Shown here one piece after another: positions 33,630 to 43,941 of a stretch of DNA of 64,000 nt. A model generated the notes under the pieces. That model was not told the DNA's origin. It worked only from the letters and a program-made list of their open reading frames with translations, and made no database searches. The stretch lies in NCBI GenBank assembly GCA_963824645.1, contig CAWGQC010000010.1:248001-312000 (forward strand), given 5' to 3'. The translations under genes and the position numbers were made by a program. The stretch is from Bog-756 sp963824645. Lineage in GTDB: Bacteria; Actinomycetota; Acidimicrobiia; Acidimicrobiales; RAAP-2. Each line of letters opens with the position of its first letter. Position 1 is the first letter of the stretch.

Positions 33630-36600
33630 ATGTCCGAGCGCCGATCCCGGATGACCGCCCGTCGGACGGCGGAGTCCGCTTCGTCCGAGGATGAGGCGTC
33701 GGGCCGCCCGGCCCGAAGCATGCGATGGGGGCTGCTGGTCGCCGGCGTGCGCTGGCGGGCGTGGTCGACGCTGTCGATGCTGGCCCTGGCCGTGGTGGCT
33801 GTGGCGCTCAGCGCCTTCGGTCCCCTCTACCTACAGAGCGCCGATCAGTCGATCCTCAACGGCACTCTTGACGGGGCAGCCACCGCCAACATCGGTCTGA
33901 CCCTGTACTCGTCGGGCACCACCGTAAGCCCCGGCTCTCTCGCCTCCGCAGCCGCCCACGTCCCCCGACCGACGGGAGGGGGGGCGTGGTTCGGCCCCGG
34001 CCTCGCCACCTCGTCGGCCGGTGTGAACCTCAGCGCCAACGGCCAGGCCTACAGCGCCACCCTGGTGGCTCGCACGGGGATGTGCCACCACGTGGTCATC
34101 GTGGCCGGGGAGTGCCCGCAGGGTGGGGCCGCGGCGATGATCAGCACCAGGAGCGCGCACGAACTGGGTGTGGCTGTCGGCCAGGACCTGTCCGTCTCCT
34201 TCGGCCGCACGACCCCCAGGGTGCGGTTAACCGTGGTCGGACTGTACGCCGCCGGCAGCGCGGCGGCCGCCTACTGGTGGGGTGACAACTACTTTCCATT
34301 CGGATCCGGCACCCCTCAGATGCCCATGATCGACGACCTGTTCTCGACGGCTTCCACCCTGGCCCGGGCCGACCGCTCGTCGACCATCGCCACCATGGTG
34401 CAGCTCCCCTTCATCCGGGGGTCACTGTCGGTTGGGGAGGTGGGATACTTCGAGACCGCGTTGGACCGGTTCGGTGTTACCTCACGGGAAAAGCGGGGCG
34501 TGGCGGTAAGCAGCCAGATCGTCCACCTGCTGGACCAGGCGGCCTCCACCGAACACACCACCACGACCGTCGTGTGGGTCATCGAGCTCCAGCTGGTCCT
34601 ACTGACCCTGTTCACCCTGTACTTCGCCTCGACTCGAACCGCGGCGGAGCGCGAGCCCGATGTGCAGCTGGCCGGGCTGCGGGGCTACCGACCCCGCAGC
34701 ATGCTGGCTGTGGCCATGGCCGAGCCGATAGCGGTCGTCGTCGTCGCCGTGCCGCTGGGACTGGTCGTCGCCTGGGTGATCGCCTCCCTGTCGACGCCCC
34801 TCTTCTTCCTTTCGGGTATCGGCGCGTCGATGACCACCCCGGCGGTTCTCTCCGCCCTGGCTACGGCGGTGGTGGCCGGGGCGGCCATGGTCTTCGGAGC
34901 CCGACGCCTGGTTTCGGCGGCCGAGTCGGGTTACGGCATCGAGGCCCGCAGCGCCAGGGAACGGTCGTCGATCGGGCGGGTGGTCGTCGACGTGGCCGTC
35001 ATCGCCGTCGCCCTGGCCGCCTTCATAGAACTGGCCGTGGTGGGAGTGTCCGACACCGCCAGTTCGTCGGTGAACCCCCTGGCCGCTTTGGCGCCCGGTC
35101 TGCTGGCCCTCGCCGTCGGGGTGCTCGGGGCCCGGCTGCTTCCCGCCGCGCTCAGGCCCACCCTCCCTCTCACCGAGGACTCACGTTTCGTCGCCTCCAC
35201 CCTGGCCACCCGTCGTGTGGCCCGCCGACCGGAGTTCAGCTCCCAGGTCATCATTATCATCGTGGCTGTGGCGCTGACGACCTTCGGTGTCAGCGGCTGG
35301 GCGGTGGCGGCCAGAAACCGCACGGTGCGCAACGGGTTCGCTGTCGGGGCCCCGACCGTGCTGACCGTGTCCGTCCGCCCCGGGGTCGACTTCCTGCCCG
35401 CCGTCCGACGAGCCGACGGAGGCGGGCATTCGGCCATGGCCGTGGTGGTCGAACGGGCCAGCTACGGGACCACCCTGGCGGTGGACGCCAGCCGACTGGC
35501 CGCTGTCGCTTCGTGGCCGCCCGACCTCGGCGACCGGACCGCGTCACAGGCGGCTGCCGCACTGGTGCCACCCCATCTGGCCCCGACGGTCCCGGTTGCC
35601 GGCAGCCAGCTGGAGGTGACCGCCGACGCCGAACTCGGGACCACCCAGCCCGCCCCCGAGCTGTCGGCCGACCTCTTCGACAACGGCTATCAGACCCCGG
35701 AGCATGTGTCTCTGGGCCCACTTATTCCCGGCCCTCACACCTATGCGGGATCGCTGGCCGGACTGTGCCCATCGGGGTGCCGCCTGGTCGACCTCGCCCT
35801 GTCATGGGCCGCCCCGCTCACCGGCGGGGTCCCGTCCGGATCGGTCCGGTTGCTCCTCTTTCCCTCACGACCCGGACCGCCCACGGCGGCCCGATGGTGG
35901 TCGACGCCGGTCTCTCCAACCCCCGGCAGTGGACGGCGCCCCAGGGCGGCGCCAGGCTTACCTCGACCCACGGGGGCCTTCGAGCCGATGTCACCCTCTC
36001 CCCCTACCAGCCGATCACCATCGCCCCGGCCGACGCGCCGGCCCAGATACCGGCGGTGGTGACCCCGGCAACTGCCCCGGCGGCCGGGGTGAGCGGCGGA
36101 CTGTCGGTGGTCGGGCTGGACGGCGGCACCCTCAACGGCCGGCCGGTGGGCGTGGTGGCGGCTCTGCCCCGGGTGGGGGCCTCCGCCACCCTCGTCGACC
36201 TGGGTATCGCCAACCGGCTCCTGTCGGGTCCGATGACCGACGCCACCTTCCAGGTATGGCTGGGATCGACAGCCCCCGCCGGCTTCGACCGGCAGCTGGC
36301 CGGCCAGGGCATCACCGTGGTCGGCGTGGACTCCACGACCGGCGCCGACAGCACCCTCGGTAAGACCGGTATCGGCGTTGCCTACACCCTCTTCCTACTG
36401 GCTGCCCTGGCCGCTGCGGTCCTCGCCGTTGGGGTGACCGCCTTCGCCCTGGCCGTGAGCTCTCGCCGGCGGGCCCCCGAGCTGGCCGCGTTGGGGGCGG
36501 TGGGGGTATCGAGCGTGGCCCGCCGACGGTCCATCGAGATCGAGCAGGGCCTGACCGTGGGAGTCGGCGTCGTCTTGGGTTCGGTAGCCGGTCTGTTCGC

Positions 36601-36799
36601 CACCGCGCTGACCCTTCGGTCGCTTCCCGAGTTCGTCGCCCCGGGACCGGGACCGCCCCTCGAGCTCGGTCTCCCTGTTGGGCCCCTGGGGGCCACCCTC
36701 GTGGTCCTCATCATGGCCCTCGGCATTACGGTGGCCACCGGAGCCCGGTCAGTGCTGCGGTCGGCGCCGGTGGAACGGCTCCGAGGGGGGCGGTCATGA
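33630..36799 (+). CDS. FtsX-like ABC transporter permease (frameshifted)
   Basis: The N-terminal frame (ATG 33630, AGGTG upstream) has a first membrane segment MRWGLLVAG...LSMLALAVVAVALSAF, a large extracytoplasmic domain, then FtsX helices (ELQLVLLTLFTLYFAS; MAEPIAVVVVAVPLGLV). It breaks into unlikely sequence after GSVRLLLF. The continuation (SLTTRTAHGG, VVDAGLSNPRQW ... YTLFLLAALAAAVLAVGV ... SSRRRAPELAALGAVG) is in a frame shifted by one base from about 35860 and ends at 36799. The whole is a 1050-residue MacB/FtsX-type permease. A one-base indel, real or in the assembly, divides it. The ATPase gene overlaps the stop by ATGA. Confidence 0.78.
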
Positions 36800-37669
36800 C
36801 CAGCGTCACGACAACGACGGCCCCGCAGAGCGCCAGAGGTCTGGCCGTACGGATGGTGGGGGTGGTCCACCTCTACCACCAACGGAGCGTCGACATCGTG
36901 GCCCTGCGCGGGGTCGACCTCGACGTTGCCGGCGGTGAGATGGTGGCGCTGGTCGGGCCCTCGGGGATGGGCAAGTCGACGGTGATGCGACTGGTCGCCG
37001 GCCTCATGCGGCCGTCCGGCGGGATGGTTCAAGTCGGCGGGCACGAAATTGAGCACACTGTCGACAGCCGAGCGACGGGCGCTCCGGGCCACCGACATCG
37101 GCTATCTGGTGCAGGGGACCGATCTGAACCTGCTCATGCAGGCCACCGTTCTTCAGAACATCTGGTTCGCCCAGCACGGTGCCCGGGCCCGGGGACACCG
37201 GCCGCCCTGGGAGCCACCCGACCTCCTCGACCTGCTCGGGTTGGCGGCCCTCGCCGGGGAACGGATCGTCGACCTCCCCCGGGGTCAGCAGCAACTGGTG
37301 GCCCTGGTCGCCGCGGTGGCGTCGGGGCCCGGGTTGCTGTTGGCCGACGAGCCCACCAGCCAGCTGGACGTGGAGTCGGGGGTCGAGGTGGTTGGGCTCC
37401 TCCGACGGATCAACCGGGAGTTCGGCACCACCATCGTCATGGTCACCCACGACCGTTCGGTCACCACCTCATTCCCCCGCACGGTGACCATCCGGGACGG
37501 CCGGGTGGGATCGGAGGGACGCCACGGTGAGGAGTACGCGGTGGTCGACGGATCGGGCTCGATCCAGCTCCCCCCGGACATCTTGACGATCCTTCCCCCG
37601 GCCACACGGGTCCGCGTGGTGCGGGGGCCCGACGGGGTCGAACTTCGGATCGTCAGGGACCAACCGTGA
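36796..37669 (+). CDS. ABC transporter ATP-binding protein (frameshifted)
   Basis: The first frame has ALRGVDLDVAGGEMVALVGP and Walker A SGMGKSTVM but ends in basic, unlikely sequence after GGHEI. A second frame from about 37050 gives STLSTAERRALRATDIGYLVQ, LPRGQQQLVALVAAVASGP, and Walker B LLLADEPTSQLDVE with the H-loop MVTHDR. An inserted base near 37049-37053 (after GGHEI) would join them (GGHEISTLSTAERR). The signature reads LPRGQQQ instead of LSGGQQQ. The domain after the H-loop is a long beta-rich tail. Coupled to the permease and the next ATPase gene. Confidence 0.75.
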
Positions 37670-38337
37670 TGGGCGACGGTGACCGGTCAACCCCCCTGGA
37701 GCTGCGGCTCGACGGAGTCACGTTCGCACCGCACGGGAATCGGATCCTCGGGCCGCTCGACCTGTGGGCCGCTGTCGGAGAGCCGCTCGCCGTGACGGGG
37801 CCTTCGGGTGCCGGCAAGACAACCGTTTGTCTCATCCTGGCCGGTGCGCTGGAGCCCACCGACGGAAGAGTGCTCTTCGACGGGGTGCCTTTCAAGGGCG
37901 GGACACCCACTATCGGTCTGGTATTGCAGACCCACGGTCTGGTAGTCGGCCTGACCGCGGCGGAGAACGTCGCCCTCCCCCTGCAGGCCCGCGGGCTGGC
38001 CCGCCACGACATCGTCCGCCGCACCGCTTCGGCCCTGGCTTCGGTAGGGCTGACGGCCGAAGCGGGTCGGCCGGTGGACGAGCTGTCCGGCGGAGAGCGC
38101 CAGCGGGTGGGTGTGGCCAGGGCCGTGGCAGGCGATCCCCAGGTGCTGGTCGCCGACGAACCCACTGCCGAACTCGACGCTGACAATCGGGTCCGAGTGA
38201 TGGACTTGCTGACCGGCCCGACCGCCGTCCCCCGCATCGTGGTCGTCGCCTCAGATGATCTCGAAATCCTCTCCGGGTTCCGCCAGGTTCTCGAACTCCC
38301 CGCCCCCAGATCGTCCGAGCATGAAGGTGCGCCCTGA
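37669..38337 (+). CDS. ABC transporter ATP-binding protein
   Basis: A 222-residue ATPase from ATG 37669 overlapping the previous stop. Walker A is GPSGAGKTT, Q-loop VLQTHGL, signature ELSGGERQRVGVARAV, Walker B VLVADEPTAELDAD. The H-loop histidine is replaced: the expected histidine position reads VVASDDLE. With the FtsX permease and the other ATPase it forms a three-gene MacB-like exporter, unusual in having two separate ATPases. The last codon lies in the first copy of a 9-bp tandem repeat. Confidence 0.83.
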   Translation: MGDGDRSTPLELRLDGVTFAPHGNRILGPLDLWAAVGEPLAVTGPSGAGKTTVCLILAGALEPTDGRVLFDGVPFKGGTPTIGLVLQTHGLVVGLTAAENVALPLQARGLARHDIVRRTASALASVGLTAEAGRPVDELSGGERQRVGVARAVAGDPQVLVADEPTAELDADNRVRVMDLLTGPTAVPRIVVVASDDLEILSGFRQVLELPAPRSSEHEGAP

Positions 38338-38376
38338 CCGCCCTGACCGCCCTGACCGCCCTGACCGCCCTGACCG
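38332..38376 (+). repeat. 9-bp minisatellite overlapping the ATPase stop
   Basis: CCCTGACCG is repeated exactly five times (38332-38376), then CCC. The ATPase stop TGA (38335-38337) lies in copy one. Nine bases means copy-number change cannot shift the stop. Confidence 0.9.
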
Positions 38377-38609
38377 CCCGGCGGCCTCCGCACTCAGCCG
38401 AACATGGCTAACACCAAAAGTAAGGCCGAAAGCGACGGCACTGCTCTGGTTGGCTTCCGTAAGGTACATCGTCAGCTTCAGAAAGTGGCATCCTCAGCTT
38501 CATAGGCTGAAGTGCTGGGCGAACGGATTCCTCAGCTAATACCGATGGCACTTGCTTGTGTAGCCAGACAGTTTGTAGATCAGCGCACGGGAGATCAAAC
38601 AGCGATTTA

Positions 38610-39995
38610 CTAATTCTGGGATGCAAGTCCTAGGATTTGTAGAGGTGAGGTGTGGATTCCCACCGCACGGACTGTGATGTGACGCCTCAGCCCGCCCGCC
38701 TCGACGACCGTCATCACGAGGGAACGAGCCTTTGGGAGTTCACAGAGCGTCGCAGTCGGCTGGGCGTAGAGCGAGGAGAACGCGATTTCGTCTGCGCAGT
38801 TTGAGGCTGCCTCCAGCTGGGATGGCCATAGCCAGTCTCCGCTCATCTTCATAGCCGTTAGCCATCCCGCCGTAACTGGAGGCGTGAGGACGATGCCGGT
38901 CTGGGATTGGTTCGGGAAGCCATCCGGGTGCTTCACCTCTCGTATCGAAGTGAAGGTGCCTTCGGGAGTGTACGCAAGTTGGAAATCACCTGAAAACACG
39001 TTGAATCTGGGAGTCCCTGTGAAAGCGATCCCTTCCGTCAGCAGGGATTCAGCCATGGCGAGTCGCCCACCATCCATCAGGTAAATCTCCGCCTCCCCAG
39101 CGCTGGTTGCCACGGCAAGGCTAACTGCCACTCCTCCGACGGCACCGGCGTCGTACACGATTTTGGTGCCGTCGGTGAAGTGCACTGTCTCGGCAGTGCT
39201 CCAGCACCCAGCCAATCCCGCTCCAAGACCGAGATCCTCTCCTAGCCAAATGAGTTTCAAGCTCGTGGCCATTGGCTCGGCTGCCCCGAATCCAGGCTGC
39301 TGATCTTCCATCCGACCGCACGCACTTGCGTATCCAGTGCCGCCCAGGCTTTGGGGGGATGGTGGCTCAGCGACAGGAGGCATTTCAGCTTTCGGCTCAA
39401 TCGGAGGTTGCAGCGGAGGTAGAGCCAGATCTTGAGCAGTGTCGATCGAAGCCGCGACTCCAATTGTTGTCGCTGTCAAAGCACCCACTATGACCAGGTT
39501 TGCGGCGCTAATGGCGACCAGTGCGATTCCGCCAGTCACAAGCGCGGTCAGGCGCGGGTGGCGACGAACCCCGAAACAACGGTCAACTATGTTCACGGCC
39601 CGCGTCTGAAGGGAATCGACGTCTTCATCCTTGAAGAGCCGAACGCGCTTCTTGCCCAACCGACGAACGGCCAACATCGAAGCGAACGTTGATACGGCGG
39701 CCAGCGCATAGGGAACAGCGCGTGGGAAGCCTTTCGGATAAGGAGCAAGCAGCAGATCGAGGGCAAACAGCTCCACTGCGACCGCTGACAACTCCTGACG
39801 AAAGAGCGGCCAAATGGAGGGACAGTCGCCGGGCTGGCCTGTCGCTGATGACCAAACAATCCGCGCAACTGGGACGAGAGCGGCTAGAACCACAAGAACG
39901 ATGAGGGCCAGAAGGATTTCTTGCGGACGGGCGTGCCGACTGGCAGCCACTCTTCGGTCATGCGAAAGCAGGTTCAACGCCGTGACGAACGTCAC
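38610..39995 (-). CDS. Multi-spanning membrane protein with large exported C-terminal domain, unknown
   Basis: A 461-residue protein with hydrophobic segments at about 27-48, 68-86, 91-110 and 148-183 (the last double), then a Pro-rich linker (PPLQPPIEPKAEMPPVAEPP, near 195-215) and a domain of 240 residues with Cys, Gly and Thr-rich strands (SACGRMEDQQPGFG, CWSTAETVHFTDGTKIVY). I recognise no family. GC content is a little lower than nearby genes, as in other accessory DNA. It lies alone between the ABC genes and the broken nuclease gene. Confidence 0.6.
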   Translation of the reverse strand: MTFVTALNLLSHDRRVAASRHARPQEILLALIVLVVLAALVPVARIVWSSATGQPGDCPSIWPLFRQELSAVAVELFALDLLLAPYPKGFPRAVPYALAAVSTFASMLAVRRLGKKRVRLFKDEDVDSLQTRAVNIVDRCFGVRRHPRLTALVTGGIALVAISAANLVIVGALTATTIGVAASIDTAQDLALPPLQPPIEPKAEMPPVAEPPSPQSLGGTGYASACGRMEDQQPGFGAAEPMATSLKLIWLGEDLGLGAGLAGCWSTAETVHFTDGTKIVYDAGAVGGVAVSLAVATSAGEAEIYLMDGGRLAMAESLLTEGIAFTGTPRFNVFSGDFQLAYTPEGTFTSIREVKHPDGFPNQSQTGIVLTPPVTAGWLTAMKMSGDWLWPSQLEAASNCADEIAFSSLYAQPTATLCELPKARSLVMTVVEAGGLRRHITVRAVGIHTSPLQILGLASQN

Positions 39996-40241
39996 CGCGA
40001 TGAAGGTGGCGAAGTAGGCGGCACAACGAAGGAACCGAACCAGTGGCCTTAGAGAGACAGCCGGGTCGTTGGCGCCAACGCCTTCTTGGACTCCAACGTC
40101 TGGCGGCGGTGAACCCGTATCTGGCGGCGGTAAAGCAGTACCTGGCGAGGCACAGGCCAGCTTTGATGGCGTCCAGGGGGCTGATGAAGACGCTCCCGAC
40201 GACTCCTACCGGCACGCGAGCTACTCGCAGAGGCCTACCTA

Positions 40242-41592
40242 ATGCAGCTGGGTCCTTACCTAGCCCGCATCGAGGAGGACGATCTGGCCGAACTCAAGGT
40301 GCGGATCGTCTCGACGAAGGGCATCTTCGACGACCATCAGTTCTCCTGGATACTTGGACTTGCCGGATACTTCGCTTGACCCAGACGGGGCCCTTCCATG
40401 GGGCATCCGGGTGGGATTGCGGGAAGCTCTCCGCGCCTGGAGTGGGCGTGGGTCTCTCTATGCATTGCTCGCCGAACTTCTCCCAGAAGTGGAGCCGTAC
40501 GATCGGACTTGGACTCCAGATGCGCTCGAGGCTCGCTCACCGGATCCTGTTCGAGCGAATCCTGCCGATGCTCGAGACCTGGCCCACACGATTGTCCACA
40601 TGGTTTGATGCGCTACCGAGCGCCATCAGTAGCTCACGTGTAGCTCGATCGGCTCCAGATTCGGGCACTTCATGGGTGGAGACCCGCAAGGCTGGTCCAT
40701 GGCCACCTAGGCAGTTCTTGGGACGCGACCGACGGAGAATGGCCGACCAGCTCCTTATCACCACACTCGCGTGGACACTTGTGAGGCTGGCCCGAATTCG
40801 AGCAGACGCATTGAAGCTAGTACCAGATATCGATATGCAGGTGTCGAGGCAATTGGATGTCGCGATAAGGGTCTCAGACTCGACCATCGTGTCGCAGGCT
40901 GCGCCAATCAGACCATCGGAACAGGAGCTGCGCATACTGGGCCGTGAGGGGAAGTCCGTGGAACGCCGTGTCAGCCGTCGCCCGAGAGGTGAGACGCCTC
41001 GACACCTCGCTGAATGCACTCGCAGACGAGCTCCTGCTCCGGATCCTGAGATCCGATGGAGACTGTTCCACCTTTCCATTCTCGGGATCGTCCTCATTGG
41101 TGCTCGCAATATCGGTGCCAAAGTCACGGCCACTGCCCCCCTCACCAGATCGAGTGGTAGCGCTGCATTCCGCATCCTCACCGAGGACGGATTGAGCTGG
41201 GACCTGTGGTTTGAGGGAGAGACCGCATGGTCCGCCTACGGACGGTCCAGCCCTTACCTCGAGGTCACCAAGAAGCTCGGCGGCGGCCAGAGGCCGCTCT
41301 CGCCCGATCTGCTTCTTGTGCGCGGCGATAATTACGCAGTATCAATCGAGTGCAAATACTCCCAAATTTTGATTATCAACGTACGGGGGTACGAGAAGCG
41401 ATGGCGTACGCGACTGATCTTGCAGGTCATCTCGCCAGTTCCGTTGATTCGTTGCTAGTGACCTGGAGTGCGAGCAAGGAGACGATCGGCGCCTCGGAGA
41501 TCATGTCTGGCAAGCTCGCCGTTCATTCGCCCGAGAGCCTCCTTGGGGCCGTCGAGGGCCTTTTCGCACCTAGTTCGGCCATCAAGCATTGA
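40242..41592 (+). pseudogene. Broken gene for a PD-(D/E)xK nuclease-like protein
   Basis: Protein-like sequence continues through at least five frame changes. ATG 40242 (AGAGG upstream) starts MQLGPYLARIEEDDLAELKV, then LPDTSLDPDGALPWGIRVGL from about 40370, FDALPSAISSSRV and LLITTLAWTLVRLARIRADA from about 40600, SPWNAVSAVAREVRRLDTSL from about 40945, LIGARNIGAKVTATAPLT and DGLSWDLWFEGETAW from about 41080, and VREAMAYATDLAGHLASSVD from about 41390 to TGA 41592. The segment LSPDLLLVRGDN...VSIECKYS holds a PD-x13-ExK catalytic pattern. Either heavily decayed or affected by base-calling indels. The gene precedes Vsr in the same frame. Confidence 0.6.
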
Positions 41593-41634
41593 GCGTCCCA
41601 CCACACCCCCCGTCCCCAGCTCGCGCGTGTCCGT

Positions 41635-42033
41635 TTGGAGCAGCAAAAGCAAGGCGACACCAAGCCAGAGATCAACCTTCGGCGGGAACTCCATCGTCGA
41701 GGCCTCCGGTATCGGCTTCAGGGCCACGTAATACCAGGCACTCGGCGCACGGTGGATATCGTATTTCCTTCAGCGCGGGTTGCCATCGATGTCAGGGGTT
41801 GCTTTTGGCACGGATGCCCATTCCACGGGACTTGGCCCCAGTCAAACGCAGATTGGTGGGAAGCCAAGCTTCGCGGCAACCAGCAGAGAGACGCCGACAC
41901 CGTTCAGAGGCTCGCTGAGGACGGCTGGGAGGTCATCATCGTATGGGAGCATGACGACATCGAGATCCAGGCTGACCTGATCGAACGGCTAGTTAGGAAT
42001 CGGACGCCCAGTCCAAAGCAAAACCAACAGTGA
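41635..42033 (+). CDS. vsr: Very-short-patch-repair endonuclease (Vsr)
   Basis: A 132-residue protein beginning at TTG 41635. DTKPEINLRRELHRRGLRYRL, the catalytic Asp in RTVDIVF, CFWHGCPFHGTWP zinc residues and WEVIIVWEHDD match Vsr, which nicks beside T:G mismatches left by deamination of 5-methylcytosine. No in-frame upstream Met exists before the stop of the previous gene, and the first 15-20 residues typical of the family are absent, so the true start is uncertain. No cytosine methyltransferase gene, the usual partner, is visible in the window. Confidence 0.85.
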   Translation: MEQQKQGDTKPEINLRRELHRRGLRYRLQGHVIPGTRRTVDIVFPSARVAIDVRGCFWHGCPFHGTWPQSNADWWEAKLRGNQQRDADTVQRLAEDGWEVIIVWEHDDIEIQADLIERLVRNRTPSPKQNQQ

Positions 42034-42208
42034 AAAGTACGCTGAGGACACCTTCCGAAAGACCTTGTCAGCTGCTCTCGCACATCCAGCGTGCTCCCTG
42101 GTCAACGGATGCGTTCTTCGATTCATCCTACGTTGCTGGGGCGTTCGTCGGTGACCTCAGCCTCTAGAGCTGATGTTCGCCATTCAGGGGCGAATCTTCA
42201 CTTGAGGT

Positions 42209-42985
42209 TCAGATCAGGTCCGCTTGGTCGTCAGCCTTCATGATCTTGTATCCCTGATTAGCTGCAAGCCGGTCGAGTGCTTCCAGAGTCGTGGCGAACC
42301 ACTCCCGGCCCGCGTATCATCCCGATCCGCGGGCATGACCAAATTCAACCAATGTCGAGTGGAAGATGGCCTCCGCCTCCGCCACACTGTCGGACGGAGG
42401 CACATAGACCCGAAAGAGGACATAGTCCTCAGGTAGACCCGTCTGACGCACCTGTTCGACTATGCGTCCATCTGCCGATCGCACGGTCTTTCCGATCTTG
42501 AACCAGTAGCGATCAGGGTCGACCTTCTGTGGCACCCGCAGAAAGGTTGGGAGTGACCACACATAGACTCCTGCCAAATCACCAATCGAAGCTTCCAACT
42601 TCTGCGATCGATCCTCCAGTTCAGCGACCTCTTGGGCCTGGGCTTCCTCGTCGAAGGTCAGCACGTCGAGCGCTTCGACGAGCCCATTCAGATACTTAAC
42701 GGCATCTGCCGAAAGCGACGGAGTTTTCAGCAAACTCCGAATTCGGCTAGCGCAGGCGCGGGCGACCGACGGGGCTGTAGGTAGAGATGCCTCACGAATC
42801 GCGGTGAGTGCCCGCCTCAGGCTCCAGACGGCTCCTTCATTTGCTGCCCCGCCGAGTTCAACAATTTCACGATTGTTCTGTGCTCCGTCCCTTACGAGCC
42901 GAAAGACTTCACCCAGTTGACCTGTGTTGGCGTCCAGAGCAGTGTCAAGTTCGGCCAATACGGCTTCATTGGGAGGCTGGACCAT
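42209..42985 (-). pseudogene. GIY-YIG nuclease family protein interrupted by an in-frame TGA
   Basis: The N-terminal part is helical with coiled-coil character (FDEEAQAQEVAELEDRSQKLEA). The GIY-YIG core reads GVYVWSLPTF... KVDPDRYWFKIGKTV, then TGLPEDYVLFRVYV and EAEAIFHSTLVEFGHARGSG. A TGA at 42317-42319 stops the frame, yet the same frame goes on with YAGREWFATTLEALDRLAANQGYKI and ends at TGA 42209-42211. That continuation is the normal end of such proteins (GREWF). A single CGA-to-TGA change would explain it. The result is a truncated or stop-readthrough protein; real decay or error cannot be told apart. Confidence 0.7.
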
Positions 42986-43080
42986 GTTAGAACACTACAA
43001 CTGAGATCGGACCCGTGAGCTGGGCAGCGGCCGGATCAAGCGTTGGGAGCCGCCACCTCCCGGGGTCACGCGCGAACGTC

Positions 43081-43100
43081 CTCAGCTGCTTGACCTGAGT
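43081..43100 (+). repeat. Dispersed palindromic element, copy 1
   Basis: CTCAGCTGCTTGACCTGAGT. The copies at 45441, 48211 and 49620 share CTCAGCTGC in the same orientation, all outside genes. Confidence 0.6.
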
Positions 43101-43151
43101 CGTTGAATCCAGGGCAAGCGAGCAGCTCGAACAGGCGAAGGATGTCGGCAG

Positions 43152-43941
43152 CTACTGGGCGTCGAAGCGGAACCAATAGATGCCGAGGGTGGTGAGGACG
43201 ACCACGTAGCCGCCGCAGGCGAGCAGCGACAGCCAGTCCTGCGAGCCGAAGGTGCCGCGGCCGACGACGCCGGCGAACACCTTCATCAGTGCTCCGACCG
43301 GGGTCCATTTCGACACCGTGTCCCAGAAGCTGCCCAATTCGACCGGAGGCCCCGAAGAGGCCGAGCATGACGAGCCCGATGTAGAGGAGGCGGCCGAAGG
43401 CCTGAACGGTGTCGGCCGACTTCACCAGACCCACGAGCGCTTGGGCCACGGCCAGAAAGACGGCCGAGGCGAGGATGGAGACCAACAGGACCAGCACGTA
43501 GGTCTCGGGCGAGAGCGACAGGTGGTGGATGTCGTCGCCCAAGACGAGCACGACAAGGGCGATGACGAAGTTGGACACCATCTGGACCGACAGCCGGCTG
43601 CCCATCACGGCCCAGGTCGGAGCGGGCGAGACGCGTAGGCGTTGGAAGACGCCGTTGTCGCGGTCGCGAGCGACCATGGGGGCATAGCCCATGATGGAGG
43701 TGCCGGCGATGCCCGCGGTGATGGCGAGCCCGAGGATGAACGCTGCTCCGCCGAAACTCCGGGTCGCCTTGGACGAGCTGGTCGTCGACAAGATGATGAG
43801 CGGTAGCAGCAGGCTCAGGAGCAGCCGCATCTTGTTCTTGGTCAGCACGACCAGGTCCGCCCGCAGCAGGGCGGCCAGCATGGTCCCGAGGCTCGGGGTC
43901 TGGACGGTCGGCGGTGCAGCGGTGCTAGTCACGGATTTCAC
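43152..43941 (-). CDS. ABC-2 type permease (frameshifted)
   Basis: Starting at GTG 43941: LRADLVVLTKNKMRLLLSLLLPLIILS, FGGAAFILGLAITAGIAGT and FQRLRVSPAPTWAVMGSRLSVQM are usual ABC-2 export permease features. After GLFGASG the frame turns basic. A second frame from about 43337 gives LGSFWDTVSKWTPVGALMKVFAG and ends LTTLGIYWFRFDAQ at 43152. A one-base change in a run of four Cs (43350-43353, plus strand) would merge them. About 260 residues in full. Overlaps the ATPase gene by 17 bases. Confidence 0.72.

Noticed and set aside
38332..38376. Short direct repeats as a CRISPR or iteron origin
   Set aside because: The 9-base units are contiguous, without spacers, and no replication gene or DnaA boxes are near.
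42317..42319. Selenocysteine codon
   Set aside because: No SECIS-like hairpin is evident, the position is not a redox Cys in the family, and one transition from CGA explains it.
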